Positions 34,799 through 43,765 of a stretch of DNA of 64,000 nt are shown piece after piece. The translations under genes and the position numbers were made by a program. The notes under the pieces are model-generated. The model saw nothing but the letters and a program-made list of their open reading frames with translations. It ran no database searches and was not told the origin of the DNA. This DNA comes from Paramylibacter kogurei. GTDB taxonomy: Bacteria > Pseudomonadota > Alphaproteobacteria > Rhodobacterales > Rhodobacteraceae. The DNA lies in assembly GCF_002742285.1 (NCBI RefSeq), contig NZ_MDGM01000012.1, forward strand, positions 930,001 through 994,000. The letters are read 5' to 3'. Each line of letters begins with the position of its first letter. Position 1 is the stretch's first letter.

Positions 34799-36166
34799 AT
34801 GTCAGGTAACATGAGTTTAGAAACGCTAAAACCGATGGTTCTGAATGGATCGATTGATACGGTTTTGGTGTGTTTGGTTGATATGCAAGGGCGCTTGATG
34901 GGCAAACGGTTCCATGCGCAAAACTTCATTGATCATTCATGGGAAGAAACCCATTGCTGTAACTACCTGTTGGCAACAGATTTGGAAATGGCAACGCCAG
35001 ATGGTTATGCCTCCACCAGCTGGCAAACGGGATATGGCGATTATGTCATGAAACCCGATATGTCCACATTGCGCATTGTTCCTTGGCTGGAAGGCACGGC
35101 AATGGTTTTATGTGATGTGCTGGATCACATCACGCATAAGGATGTGCCACATTCACCACGCGCAATTTTAAAACGCCAAATCGCACGACTGGCCGAGCTT
35201 GGCTATGTTGCGCAAACCGCAACCGAATTGGAATTTTTCCTTTTCGAGAAAAGCTTTGATGAAATCCGCAAGGGCAATTTCCAAGACCTTGCACCAATCA
35301 GCGCATACAACGAAGATTATCATATCCTGCAAACCACGAAAGAAGAGCACGTGATGCGCCCCTTGCGCAACTTGTTGTTCGAGGCGGGATTGCCGATCGA
35401 AAACACCAAAGGCGAGGCCGAAGCAGGGCAAGAGGAATTGAACATCCGTTATGCCCCTGCAATGGACAATGCCGATTATCATTCCATCGCAAAACACGCG
35501 ACCAAAGAAATCGCATGGCAACAGGGGCATGCCGTAAGTTTCTTGCCAAAATGGCACCACGAACGCGTGGGCAGTTCATCACATGTGCATCAATCATTGT
35601 GGACATTGGATGGTGACAGCGCGTTTTACGATGAAAACGACGATTTGGGCATGACTGATACAATGCGCCATTATATGGCGGGTCTGATCAAATATGCGCC
35701 GGATTACACTTATTTCCTCGCCCCCTATGTGAACAGCTATAAACGGTTTGCAAAGGGCACATTCGCACCGACCAAAACCGTGTGGTCGATAGACAACCGC
35801 ACCGCTGGTTTCCGCCTGTGCGGTGCAAAAACCAAAGGTGTACGTGTTGAATGCCGCATTGGTGGGTCCGATTTAAATCCGTATTTGGCAATTGCTGCAC
35901 AACTGGCAGCAGGGATCAAAGGGTTGGAAGATAAACTTGAACTGGCCGCGCCGACCGCAGGTGATGTTTACGAAGATCAAAACACCACACATATCCCACA
36001 CAGTTTGCGTGATGCGACGGATTTGTTGCGCAATTCAAAAATGCTACGCGCTGCGATGGGGGATGATGTGATTGACCACTACACCCGCGCCGCGACATGG
36101 GAACAAGAAGAATTTGACCGCGTCGTCACTGATTATGAAATCAAACGCGGATTTGAAAGAGCCTAA
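34799..36166 (+). CDS. Glutamine-synthetase-family gamma-glutamyl-amide ligase
   Basis: A 455-residue member of the glutamine synthetase superfamily close in type to gamma-glutamylputrescine and gamma-glutamylethanolamide synthetases rather than GlnA. It shows DMQGRLMGKRF at the N-terminus, TELEFFLF and GEAEAGQEELNIRYA (metal and glutamate binding), SSSHVHQSLW, and RIGGSDLNPYLAIAAQLAAG. It would join glutamate to an amine using ATP. The ATG at 34799 has AGGAG upstream. The downstream ALDH gene begins 1 bp after its stop. Confidence 0.88.
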   Translation: MSGNMSLETLKPMVLNGSIDTVLVCLVDMQGRLMGKRFHAQNFIDHSWEETHCCNYLLATDLEMATPDGYASTSWQTGYGDYVMKPDMSTLRIVPWLEGTAMVLCDVLDHITHKDVPHSPRAILKRQIARLAELGYVAQTATELEFFLFEKSFDEIRKGNFQDLAPISAYNEDYHILQTTKEEHVMRPLRNLLFEAGLPIENTKGEAEAGQEELNIRYAPAMDNADYHSIAKHATKEIAWQQGHAVSFLPKWHHERVGSSSHVHQSLWTLDGDSAFYDENDDLGMTDTMRHYMAGLIKYAPDYTYFLAPYVNSYKRFAKGTFAPTKTVWSIDNRTAGFRLCGAKTKGVRVECRIGGSDLNPYLAIAAQLAAGIKGLEDKLELAAPTAGDVYEDQNTTHIPHSLRDATDLLRNSKMLRAAMGDDVIDHYTRAATWEQEEFDRVVTDYEIKRGFERA

Positions 36167-36167
36167 A

Positions 36168-37547
36168 ATGACAAACACTGCAACTTGTATTTCACCCATT
36201 GATGGGTCTGTTTTTGCGACACGTGAAACGCTTGATTTCGCCGCGGCGACCAAGGCCGTTGCCGCCGCCAAATCCGCGCAACGCGCATGGGCCGCACGCC
36301 CATTGGATGAACGTATCGCATTGGTACGCGCAGGTGTTGCCGCGATTGGCGACATGAATAATGAAATTGTCCCAGAAATCGCCCATCAAATGGGGCGCCC
36401 TGTGCGTTACGGCGGTGAATTTGGCGGGTTCAACGAACGCGCCAGCCATATGGCCGATATCGCCACCGAGGCGCTCGCGCCCATTATCGTTGAAGACAGC
36501 GCAAATTTTGATCGCAAGATTAAACGCGTACCCCACGGCGTTGTGCTGGTGGTGGCACCTTGGAACTATCCCTATATGACGGCGATAAATTCCGTGGCTC
36601 CCGCTTTGATCGCGGGCAATGCTGTTGTGTTAAAACATGCCTCACAAACCCTGTTGGTGGGTGAACGCATGGCACAAGCGTTTCATTCGGTGGGCATCCC
36701 AAAAGACGTATTTCAAAACATGTTCCTGGGGCATGATACCACATCCGAATTGATCGCAAATGGTGCATTTGGTTTCGTGAATTTCACAGGTTCTGTTGGT
36801 GGGGGCAAAGCGATGGAACGCGCTGCCGCTGGCACATTCACGGGTGTTGGCCTGGAATTGGGTGGCAAAGACCCAGGATATGTCATGGAAGACGCCGATC
36901 TGGACGCCGCCGTTGATACATTGATCGATGGTGCGATGTTTAACAGTGGCCAGTGTTGTTGCGGGATTGAACGCATCTATGTGGTCGATAGCCTTTATGA
37001 TGCATTTGTCGAAAAGGCTGTTGCGATTGTCAGCGCCTATAAGCTTGGGAATCCGTTGGACCCGGAAACAACGCTTGGCCCAATGGCACATGTGCGTTTC
37101 GCAGAAGAGGTGCGCATGCAAACCGCAGAGGCAATCAAAGCGGGTGCCAAAGCACTGATTGACCCAAAACTTTTCCCAAATGATGGCGGCGCATATCTAA
37201 TGCCCCAAATCTTGGTCGATGTGGATCATTCCATGCGCGTGATGCGCGACGAAAGCTTTGGCCCAGTGGTGGGTATTATGCGCGTCAAAGACGACGCAGA
37301 GGCGATCAAATTGATGAATGACAGCGAATTTGGCCTGACCGCATCATTGTGGACACGCGATTACGAACGAGCCGAACGTATTGGCGATCAATTGGAAACG
37401 GGCACGGTATTTACCAACCGTGCAGATTATCTTGATCCGGCATTATGCTGGACGGGGTGCAAAAACACAGGGCGTGGTGGTGGGTTATCCGTGATTGGAT
37501 ATCACAACCTAACCCGTCCAAAATCATACCACATTAAGAAAGCATAA
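36168..37547 (+). CDS. NAD(P)-dependent aldehyde dehydrogenase
   Basis: A 459-residue aldehyde dehydrogenase. The cofactor segment VAPWNYPYMTAIN (about 130), the Glu in LELGGKDPGYV (about 240) and the catalytic Cys in FNSGQCCCGIERI (about 272) are in place. I chose the start at 36168, next to the GS stop, over an open frame from 36072. In the pathway suggested by the operon it would oxidise a gamma-glutamyl aldehyde made by the adjacent alcohol dehydrogenase. Confidence 0.9.
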   Translation: MTNTATCISPIDGSVFATRETLDFAAATKAVAAAKSAQRAWAARPLDERIALVRAGVAAIGDMNNEIVPEIAHQMGRPVRYGGEFGGFNERASHMADIATEALAPIIVEDSANFDRKIKRVPHGVVLVVAPWNYPYMTAINSVAPALIAGNAVVLKHASQTLLVGERMAQAFHSVGIPKDVFQNMFLGHDTTSELIANGAFGFVNFTGSVGGGKAMERAAAGTFTGVGLELGGKDPGYVMEDADLDAAVDTLIDGAMFNSGQCCCGIERIYVVDSLYDAFVEKAVAIVSAYKLGNPLDPETTLGPMAHVRFAEEVRMQTAEAIKAGAKALIDPKLFPNDGGAYLMPQILVDVDHSMRVMRDESFGPVVGIMRVKDDAEAIKLMNDSEFGLTASLWTRDYERAERIGDQLETGTVFTNRADYLDPALCWTGCKNTGRGGGLSVIGYHNLTRPKSYHIKKA

Positions 37548-37551
37548 ACCG

Positions 37552-38697
37552 ATGACAATCACAGCAAATTGGTCATATCCAACCGCTATCCGTTTTGGGG
37601 CAGGACGCATCAGTGAAATCGCCGATGCCTGCGCCGCCGCTGGCATCAAAAAACCGCTTCTTGTCACCGACAAAGGTTTGGCAAATATGGCGATCACGCA
37701 ATCCACATTGGATTTGCTGGACGCCGCCGGTTTGGGCCGCGCGATGTTTAGCGATGTTGATCCAAACCCAACCGAAGAAAACGTTGCCGCTGGTTTGGAC
37801 GTATACCGTGCCGGTGGGCATGACGGCGTTGTTGCATTTGGCGGTGGATCTGGTCTTGATCTGGGCAAGGTTCTTGCGTTCATGGCGGGGCAAACCCGCC
37901 CGTTGTGGGATTTCGAAGATATCGGTGATTGGTGGACAAGCGCCGATCCCGATGCAATCGCACCGATTGTCGCCGTACCAACAACCGCTGGTACAGGTTC
38001 CGAAGTGGGCCGCGCATCCGTGATTACCAATTCCGTTACGCATGAGAAAAAGATCATTTTCCACCCAAAAATCCTCCCTTCCGTTGTGATCTGTGATCCT
38101 GAATTAACGGTTGGTATGCCACCATTCATAACCGCAGGGACGGGCATGGATGCATTTGCGCATTGTCTGGAGGCATATTGTTCCCCCCATTATCACCCGA
38201 TGAGCCAGGGTATGGCGCTGGAAGGGATGCGATTGGTTAAGGAATATTTGCCACGCGCATATAAAGATGGCACCGATATCGAAGCGCGCGCGCAAATGAT
38301 GTCTGCCGCCGCAATGGGGGCAACCGCGTTTCAAAAGGGGTTAGGTGCGATCCACGCGATTTCCCACCCAATTGGTGCCGTGCACCACACCCACCATGGC
38401 ACCACAAATGCGACCGTGATGTTGCAAGTGTTAAAATTCAACAAGGATGCAATTGCAGATCGTTTAACAGATGCGGCGAATTATCTGGGTATCAAAGGTG
38501 GCTTTGACGGGTTTTATCAATTTGTATCCGATTTAAACGACAGTCTTGGCATTCCTAAGAACCTGACCGAGTTAGGCATTCAAAACCCTGACATCGATGC
38601 GTTGACCAAAAGTGCGCTGAATGATCCGAGCACTGGCGGCAATCCTGTTGTAATGACATATGAAAATACAAAAAAGCTGATCGAAGATTGTTTGTAA
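37552..38697 (+). CDS. Iron-containing (group III) alcohol dehydrogenase
   Basis: A 381-residue Fe-dependent alcohol dehydrogenase. The NAD site GGGSGLDLGK lies near residue 99, PTTAGTGSEVG near 145, and the metal ligands are in AGTGMDAFAHCLEAY (Asp, His) and AISHPIGAVHHTHHG (His residues). The gene is 4 bp after the ALDH gene and ends the operon, followed by a strong terminator. It likely converts the hydroxyl of a glutamylated amino alcohol to an aldehyde. Confidence 0.92.
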   Translation: MTITANWSYPTAIRFGAGRISEIADACAAAGIKKPLLVTDKGLANMAITQSTLDLLDAAGLGRAMFSDVDPNPTEENVAAGLDVYRAGGHDGVVAFGGGSGLDLGKVLAFMAGQTRPLWDFEDIGDWWTSADPDAIAPIVAVPTTAGTGSEVGRASVITNSVTHEKKIIFHPKILPSVVICDPELTVGMPPFITAGTGMDAFAHCLEAYCSPHYHPMSQGMALEGMRLVKEYLPRAYKDGTDIEARAQMMSAAAMGATAFQKGLGAIHAISHPIGAVHHTHHGTTNATVMLQVLKFNKDAIADRLTDAANYLGIKGGFDGFYQFVSDLNDSLGIPKNLTELGIQNPDIDALTKSALNDPSTGGNPVVMTYENTKKLIEDCL

Positions 38698-38709
38698 TTT
38701 AGGCAAACG

Positions 38710-38748
38710 AATACGCCATTGAAGCTTAAATGCTTCGCGTAGCGTATT
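38710..38748 (+). other. Two-tier hairpin downstream of the alcohol dehydrogenase gene
   Basis: An outer 7-bp stem AATACGC/GCGTATT (38710-38716 with 38742-38748) encloses an inner GAAGC/GCTTC stem (38721-38725 with 38732-38736). No T-run follows. It lies between the stop codon and the true terminator and may protect the mRNA end. Confidence 0.4.
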
Positions 38749-38769
38749 GATTATATTGCGATAAAATTT

Positions 38770-38806
38770 AAGCGCTGCTGTCGATACAATGACAGCAGCG
38801 CTTTTT
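38770..38806 (+). terminator. Terminator of the amidohydrolase-TRAP-GS operon
   Basis: A perfect 13-bp stem (38770-38782 with 38791-38803) with an 8-base loop ends in a T-run (38802-38806). It closes the operon that begins at 31031 and precedes the preT promoter region. Confidence 0.9.
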
Positions 38807-38840
38807 CATACGCGGTGAATAAAATTTAATCGACATATAA

Positions 38841-38862
38841 AAATTTACCATTTGATAAATTT
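38841..38862. promoter_or_regulatory. Candidate RutR operator upstream of preT
   Basis: A near-perfect palindrome with arms AAATTTACCA and TGATAAATTT around two central bases. Its core TTTACCATTTGATAAA (38844-38859) matches 11 of 14 defined positions of the E. coli RutR consensus TTGACCA-NN-TGGTCAA. It lies 54-75 bp before the preT start. Two similar sites flank the rutR gene downstream. Confidence 0.5.
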
Positions 38863-38915
38863 TTGAACCTGTGCGAACCTGATTCCAACAAATTCCAGCA
38901 AAGGAGGAGGCATTG

Positions 38916-40250
38916 ATGCCTAATTCAATAGCAACGAATGGGGTCGTCGCAGAACGTTTGGACAAACAAACGCTGGCCGATAATTTCACAGATTTGCATC
39001 CACCACTTGACGATCACGAGGCATTGGTTGCCGCTGATCGGTGCTATTTCTGTCATGACGCGCCGTGCATGACAGCCTGTCCAACGGATATCGATATCCC
39101 TTTATTCATTCGCCAAATCGCGACGGGTACGCCAGATGCATCCGCTAAAACGATCTTTTCACAAAACATATTGGGTGGCATGTGCGCACGCGTTTGCCCC
39201 ACCGAAACTTTGTGTGAAGAGGTCTGTGTTCGCGAAACGGCAGAGGGCAAGCCGGTGGAAATCGGGCGACTTCAACGTTATGCCACCGATACATTAATGG
39301 GCAAGGGTATCCATCCGTTTGTGCGCGCCAAATCCACGGGCAAAAAGGTTGCCGTGGTGGGTGCGGGTCCTGCGGGATTATCATGTGCGCACCGTTTGGC
39401 GATGCTTGGTAATAATGTTGTCATTTACGATGCACGCGCCAAGGCAGGCGGACTAAACGAATTTGGCATTGCCAGTTACAAATCCGTTGATGGGTTCGCC
39501 CAAAACGAATTGAACTGGTTGTTGTCCATCGGTGGGATTGAGTTGAAAACAGGGCAATCGCTTGGCGTTGATATCACGTTGGATGGTTTATCAAATGATT
39601 ATCACGCCGTGTTCCTTGGCATGGGGCTTGCTGGTGTGAATGCGCTTCGTGCGGATGGCGAGGACAAGGATAACGTGCTGGACGCTGTATCATTCATTGC
39701 CGATTTGCGACAAGCATCTGATCTATCTAAACTGAGCATCGGACGGCGCGTTGTCGTCATCGGTGGCGGTATGACAGCGGTTGACGCCGCAGTGCAGGCC
39801 AAATTGCTGGGCGCAGAAGAAGTAACAATCGCCTATCGCCGTGGCAAGGATCGCATGAGCGCATCTGTTTATGAACAGGACTTGGCAACATCCAAGGGCG
39901 TGCGTATTTTGTACAATGTTCAACCCGAACGTATCCTTGGGAATGGCGCGGCCGTTGGTGTTGAATTTGCCTATACGCAAACCAAGGATGGCAAATTGGT
40001 TAGTACGGGTGAAACGTTTGAGCTGCGCGCCGATCAGGTTTTCAAAGCAATCGGTCAAACCCTGACAGGCGCACCAGATGCGCTTACTATCGAACACGGA
40101 AAAATCGCGGTCGATGAATTTGGCCGCACATCACAATCGGGCGTTTGGGCCGGTGGTGATTGTGCCAATGGTGGCGAAGATTTGACCGTAACCGCCGTCG
40201 CCGAAGGGCGCGACGCAGCAATGGATATACATGCAAGCCTCACGGCCTAA
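38916..40250 (+). CDS. preT: PreT, NAD-dependent dihydropyrimidine dehydrogenase FAD subunit
   Basis: A 444-residue flavoprotein that, with PreA, reduces uracil and thymine to dihydro forms. The N-terminal ~115 residues hold Fe-S cysteines (CYFCHDAPCMTACPTDI, CARVCPTETLCEEVC). The FAD-binding GAGPAGLSCAHRLAMLG starts near 151 and a second nucleotide motif VIGGGMTAVDAAVQAK near 285. AAAGGAGGAGG lies before the ATG at 38916. The preA gene begins 20 bp downstream. A candidate RutR site is upstream. Confidence 0.93.
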   Translation: MPNSIATNGVVAERLDKQTLADNFTDLHPPLDDHEALVAADRCYFCHDAPCMTACPTDIDIPLFIRQIATGTPDASAKTIFSQNILGGMCARVCPTETLCEEVCVRETAEGKPVEIGRLQRYATDTLMGKGIHPFVRAKSTGKKVAVVGAGPAGLSCAHRLAMLGNNVVIYDARAKAGGLNEFGIASYKSVDGFAQNELNWLLSIGGIELKTGQSLGVDITLDGLSNDYHAVFLGMGLAGVNALRADGEDKDNVLDAVSFIADLRQASDLSKLSIGRRVVVIGGGMTAVDAAVQAKLLGAEEVTIAYRRGKDRMSASVYEQDLATSKGVRILYNVQPERILGNGAAVGVEFAYTQTKDGKLVSTGETFELRADQVFKAIGQTLTGAPDALTIEHGKIAVDEFGRTSQSGVWAGGDCANGGEDLTVTAVAEGRDAAMDIHASLTA

Positions 40251-40270
40251 GCATTCGAAAGGAGCCTATC

Positions 40271-41575
40271 ATGGCGAACCTCGCAAGTGAATTTATCGGA
40301 ATAAAGTCTCCCAACCCGTTCTGGTTGGCCTCGGCGCCACCGACAGACAAAGAATATAACGTCCGTCGCGCGTTCGAAGCTGGCTGGGGCGGGGTAGTTT
40401 GGAAAACCCTGGGCGAAGAAGGCCCGCCCGTGGTTAACGTCAATGGCCCACGATACGGCGCAATCTGGGGCGCGGATCGCCGATTGCTGGGCCTTAACAA
40501 TATCGAGCTGATCACTGATCGCCCATTAGAGGTAAACCTGCGCGAAATTAAAGCGGTCAAGAAAGACTACCCCGATCGCGCAATCATCGTTTCCTTGATG
40601 GTGCCTTGTGAAGAAGAAGCATGGAAAAAGATACTACCATTGGTCGAAGAAACGGGTGCGGATGGTGTCGAGCTTAACTTTGGCTGTCCGCATGGCATGT
40701 CTGAACGCGGCATGGGTGCGGCGGTGGGGCAGGTGCCCGAATATATTGAAATGGTTACACGTTGGGTGAAACAATATTCCAAGCTTCCGTGTATTGTGAA
40801 GCTGACGCCAAATATTACCGATGTGCGCAAACCAGCAGAGGCCGCAATGCGCGGTGGTGCGGATGCGGTCAGCCTGATTAACACAATCAATTCAATCACA
40901 TCTGTTGATCTTGATTTATTTGCGCCCGAACCCACAATTGATGGCAAAGGTGCGCATGGTGGGTATTGTGGCCCAGCGGTGAAACCGATTGCATTGAACA
41001 TGGTGGCTGAAATTGCGCGCAACCCAGAAACCGCAAATTTGCCAATTTCAGGTATTGGTGGCGTCACAACATGGAAAGACGCCGCCGAGTTTATGGCGCT
41101 TGGTGCAGGCAATGTTCAGGTATGCACCGCCGCCATGACATATGGGTTTAAGATTGTTCAAGAAATGATTAGCGGCCTGTCCGATTGGATGGATCAAAAG
41201 GGTGTTACATCAGTGTCTGAAATCGTTGGTCGTGCGGTTCCCAACACCACCGATTGGAAAGATTTAAACCTCAATTACATCGCCAAGGCGAAAATTGATC
41301 AGGATCTGTGCATCAGTTGTGGTCGTTGTTTTGCCGCTTGCGAAGATACTTCGCATCAGGCGATTAACATGTCCGATGATCGTGTGTTTAGCGTGAATGA
41401 CGATGAATGTGTGGCATGTAATTTATGCGTAAATGTGTGCCCAATTCAGGATTGTATCACCATGGAACAAATGCCAGCGGGTGCGATTGATCCGCGTACA
41501 GGTGAAAAAGTTTCCGATAAACACGGTGATTGGACAACACACCCAAACAACCCGATGGCCACTGCGGCCGAATAA
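40271..41575 (+). CDS. preA: PreA, NAD-dependent dihydropyrimidine dehydrogenase catalytic subunit
   Basis: A 434-residue subunit with a dihydroorotate-dehydrogenase-like FMN barrel (residues 1-~320: FWLASAPPTD, ELNFGCPHGMSERGMGAAVGQ with the active-site region, SGIGGV). Two [4Fe-4S] ferredoxin motifs follow at the C-terminus (CISCGRCFAACED and CVACNLCVNVCP). AAAGGAG precedes the ATG at 40271. It is cotranscribed with preT and convergent with rutR, whose stop abuts its own. Confidence 0.95.
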   Translation: MANLASEFIGIKSPNPFWLASAPPTDKEYNVRRAFEAGWGGVVWKTLGEEGPPVVNVNGPRYGAIWGADRRLLGLNNIELITDRPLEVNLREIKAVKKDYPDRAIIVSLMVPCEEEAWKKILPLVEETGADGVELNFGCPHGMSERGMGAAVGQVPEYIEMVTRWVKQYSKLPCIVKLTPNITDVRKPAEAAMRGGADAVSLINTINSITSVDLDLFAPEPTIDGKGAHGGYCGPAVKPIALNMVAEIARNPETANLPISGIGGVTTWKDAAEFMALGAGNVQVCTAAMTYGFKIVQEMISGLSDWMDQKGVTSVSEIVGRAVPNTTDWKDLNLNYIAKAKIDQDLCISCGRCFAACEDTSHQAINMSDDRVFSVNDDECVACNLCVNVCPIQDCITMEQMPAGAIDPRTGEKVSDKHGDWTTHPNNPMATAAE

Positions 41576-42244
41576 TTATTTGCGCGTTAACATCGCGCGA
41601 AACATCATATCCAAATGCGCCTGCGCTTGTTCAAAGCGCAGGTTTGCAGAATCCCCAAGCACCGCTTGCACCTGAACATCGAAATCTGCGTAATGTTGCG
41701 TGGTCGACCAAATCGAAAAAATCAGGTGATAGGGATCAACTTCGGCCAATTTCCCATCGTCGATCCAGCGCTGAATAACCAATGCTTTGCTGTCGGTTAA
41801 TGTGCGCAAAGGCCCGGTAAGCTGATCAATGATATGTGGCGCACCTTGTAAAATTTCATTAGCAAACAATCGGCTTTCGCGTGGATAATCGCGTGCCATT
41901 TCCAATTTACGTTGAACATAGCCACATATTTCATCAACGGGATCGCCCTCTGGTGAAATTTGCTCTAACGGTTCCAGCCATGTATCCAGCAGATGTTCCA
42001 ACAATTGCGCATGCATGGTTTCTTTGCTGTCAAAATAATACAGAATATTGGGTTTTGACAGTTGCGCGTTCGTAGCAATCATATCAATTGTGGAACCGCG
42101 AAAACCATGTTTTGAAAACACATCAAGGGCAGCGTTTAAAATTGCCTCGGTCTTTTCACGTTGAATGCGGGTGACTTTTTTGGTTGTGCCAGAACGTGCC
42201 AATTCAGGTTTGTCTTTCCGTGCAGATGACCCGCAAAACTGCAT
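41576..42244 (-). CDS. rutR: RutR-like TetR-family regulator of pyrimidine catabolism
   Basis: A 222-residue TetR-family regulator. The helix-turn-helix (TEAILNAALDVFSKHGFRGSTIDMIA, NILYYFDSKE) and the C-terminal domain, with ARDYPRESRLFANEILQGAPH, GKLAEVDPYHLIFSIWSTTQHYADF, line up closely with E. coli RutR, which senses uracil. The start is uncertain: 42244 is my choice, with 42310 and 42349 also open. A RutR-like box at 42252-42267 would then lie in the leader. It sits between preTA and pydC on the opposite strand. Confidence 0.88.
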   Translation of the reverse strand: MQFCGSSARKDKPELARSGTTKKVTRIQREKTEAILNAALDVFSKHGFRGSTIDMIATNAQLSKPNILYYFDSKETMHAQLLEHLLDTWLEPLEQISPEGDPVDEICGYVQRKLEMARDYPRESRLFANEILQGAPHIIDQLTGPLRTLTDSKALVIQRWIDDGKLAEVDPYHLIFSIWSTTQHYADFDVQVQAVLGDSANLRFEQAQAHLDMMFRAMLTRK

Positions 42245-42251
42245 GTCAATT

Positions 42252-42267
42252 TTTACTATTTGATCAA
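42252..42267. promoter_or_regulatory. Candidate RutR operator at the rutR start
   Basis: TTTACTATTTGATCAA matches 11 of 14 defined positions of the RutR consensus. It lies directly upstream of the chosen rutR start at 42244, overlapping the expected ribosome site, which would allow autorepression. If rutR starts further upstream, the site falls inside the coding region. Confidence 0.4.
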
Positions 42268-42469
42268 AACTAGCAAAGAAATCGAATGGTGAAAAGACAG
42301 AGAAAAACATTTCATTCCGTGATCCACAATCTTGGTTGAAATAAAGCATGAATATTTTGCACCAACATATTGTTTTGATGATAAAATAGTCAATTTATGT
42401 TGACCACATTTAACGCATGGAAATTTATGATAAATTCCTTGACCCAATGCTTGTCTGGCGTTCATAATC

Positions 42470-42485
42470 TTTACCAACTGGTCAG
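42470..42485. promoter_or_regulatory. Candidate RutR operator upstream of pydC
   Basis: TTTACCAACTGGTCAG matches 12 of 14 defined positions of TTGACCA-NN-TGGTCAA, the best of three candidate RutR sites in this block. It lies 29 bp before the pydC ATG, where a repressor would cover the promoter. A lone TTGACCA half-site is also seen at 42400. The rest of the 270-bp gap is AT-rich and noncoding. Confidence 0.55.
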
Positions 42486-42514
42486 AAAAATTATCCAACA
42501 AACAGGAGCAAACA

Positions 42515-43765
42515 ATGCCACCAATGAACAGCAATCTGCGCATCAACGGTGATCGCCTGTGGGATAGTTTGATGGAAATGGCCAAAATTGGCCCTGGCAT
42601 CGCGGGTGGGAATAACCGCCAAACCCTTACGGACGAAGACGGCGAAGGGCGCGCATTGTTTCAATCGTGGTGCGAATCCGCTGGTGCCAAAATGGGTGTT
42701 GATGAAATGGGCAATATGTTTGCCACATGGGGCGGCACCGATCCCGATGCGTTGCCCGTTTATGTTGGATCACATTTGGATACACAGCCGACGGGTGGTA
42801 AATATGACGGGGTTTTGGGCGTTCTAGGAGGCTTGGAAATTCTGCGCACGCTCAATGATCTTGATATCAAAACCAAACATCCCATCGTCCTAACCAACTG
42901 GACAAACGAAGAGGGCACGCGTTTCGCCCCCGCCATGCTCGCATCTGGTGTTTTTGCAGGAATGCACACCCAAGAATGGGCTTACGATCGCGAAGATGCA
43001 GAGGGCAAGAAATTTGGCGCAGAGCTGGAACGCATCGGATGGAAGGGCGATGAAAAGGTTGGCGCGCGTAAAATGCACGCATTTTTCGAACTTCACATCG
43101 AACAAGGCCCGATATTAGAGGCCGAAGGCAAAGATATTGGCGTTGTCACCCACGGCCAAGGATTGTCATGGACGCAAATTACCATCATAGGCAAAGAAAG
43201 CCATACCGGTTCCACCCCCATGCCCATGCGCAAAAACGCAGGGCTTGGTATGGCGCGTGTTCTTGAACTGGTCGATGAAATCGCATGGTCGCACAAACCC
43301 CATGCGGTGGGCGCGGCGGGGCATATCGATGTATATCCCAATTCGCGCAATGTGATCCCCGGCAAGGTCGTGTTTACCGTTGATCTACGCTCGCCAAGTT
43401 TAGACGTGATCACCGATATGGAACAACGCCTGCAAGCGGGAGCGCAGAAAATTTGCGACGAAATGGGTTTGGAGGTATCATTTGAAAAGGTTGGGGGATT
43501 TGATCCTGTCACCTTTGACGAAGATTGCGTAAACGCCGTGCGCAATGCGGCCGAACGCATGGGATATTCGCATATGAATCTGATTTCGGGCGCAGGGCAT
43601 GATGCATGTTGGATCAACCGCATGGCACCAACCGCGATGGTGATGTGCCCATGTGTAGATGGGCTTAGCCATAACGAAGCCGAAGAAATTTCCAAAGAAT
43701 GGGCAACGGCAGGCGCGGATGTTTTAATGCAAGCGGTCGTGGCAACAGCGGGGATTGTGGAGTGA
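42515..43765 (+). CDS. pydC: PydC, N-carbamoyl-beta-alanine amidohydrolase (M20 family)
   Basis: A 416-residue dinuclear-metal hydrolase of the M20/amidase branch shared by beta-ureidopropionase, allantoate amidohydrolase and carbamoyl amino acid hydrolases. Metal ligands are in GSHLDTQPTGGKYDGVLGV (His, Asp), NEEGTRF (Glu) and ELHIEQGP; a later His is in SGAGHDACW. Its place between preTA/rutR and hydA supports cleavage of N-carbamoyl-beta-alanine to beta-alanine, CO2 and ammonia. CAGGAGC precedes the ATG. An activity on allantoate cannot be excluded from sequence alone. Confidence 0.88.
   Translation: MPPMNSNLRINGDRLWDSLMEMAKIGPGIAGGNNRQTLTDEDGEGRALFQSWCESAGAKMGVDEMGNMFATWGGTDPDALPVYVGSHLDTQPTGGKYDGVLGVLGGLEILRTLNDLDIKTKHPIVLTNWTNEEGTRFAPAMLASGVFAGMHTQEWAYDREDAEGKKFGAELERIGWKGDEKVGARKMHAFFELHIEQGPILEAEGKDIGVVTHGQGLSWTQITIIGKESHTGSTPMPMRKNAGLGMARVLELVDEIAWSHKPHAVGAAGHIDVYPNSRNVIPGKVVFTVDLRSPSLDVITDMEQRLQAGAQKICDEMGLEVSFEKVGGFDPVTFDEDCVNAVRNAAERMGYSHMNLISGAGHDACWINRMAPTAMVMCPCVDGLSHNEAEEISKEWATAGADVLMQAVVATAGIVE

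Noticed and set aside
42256-42600. Minus-strand frame covering the rutR-pydC gap
   Set aside because: It crosses the pydC start and the candidate operator, lacks a ribosome site and has no recognisable protein features.
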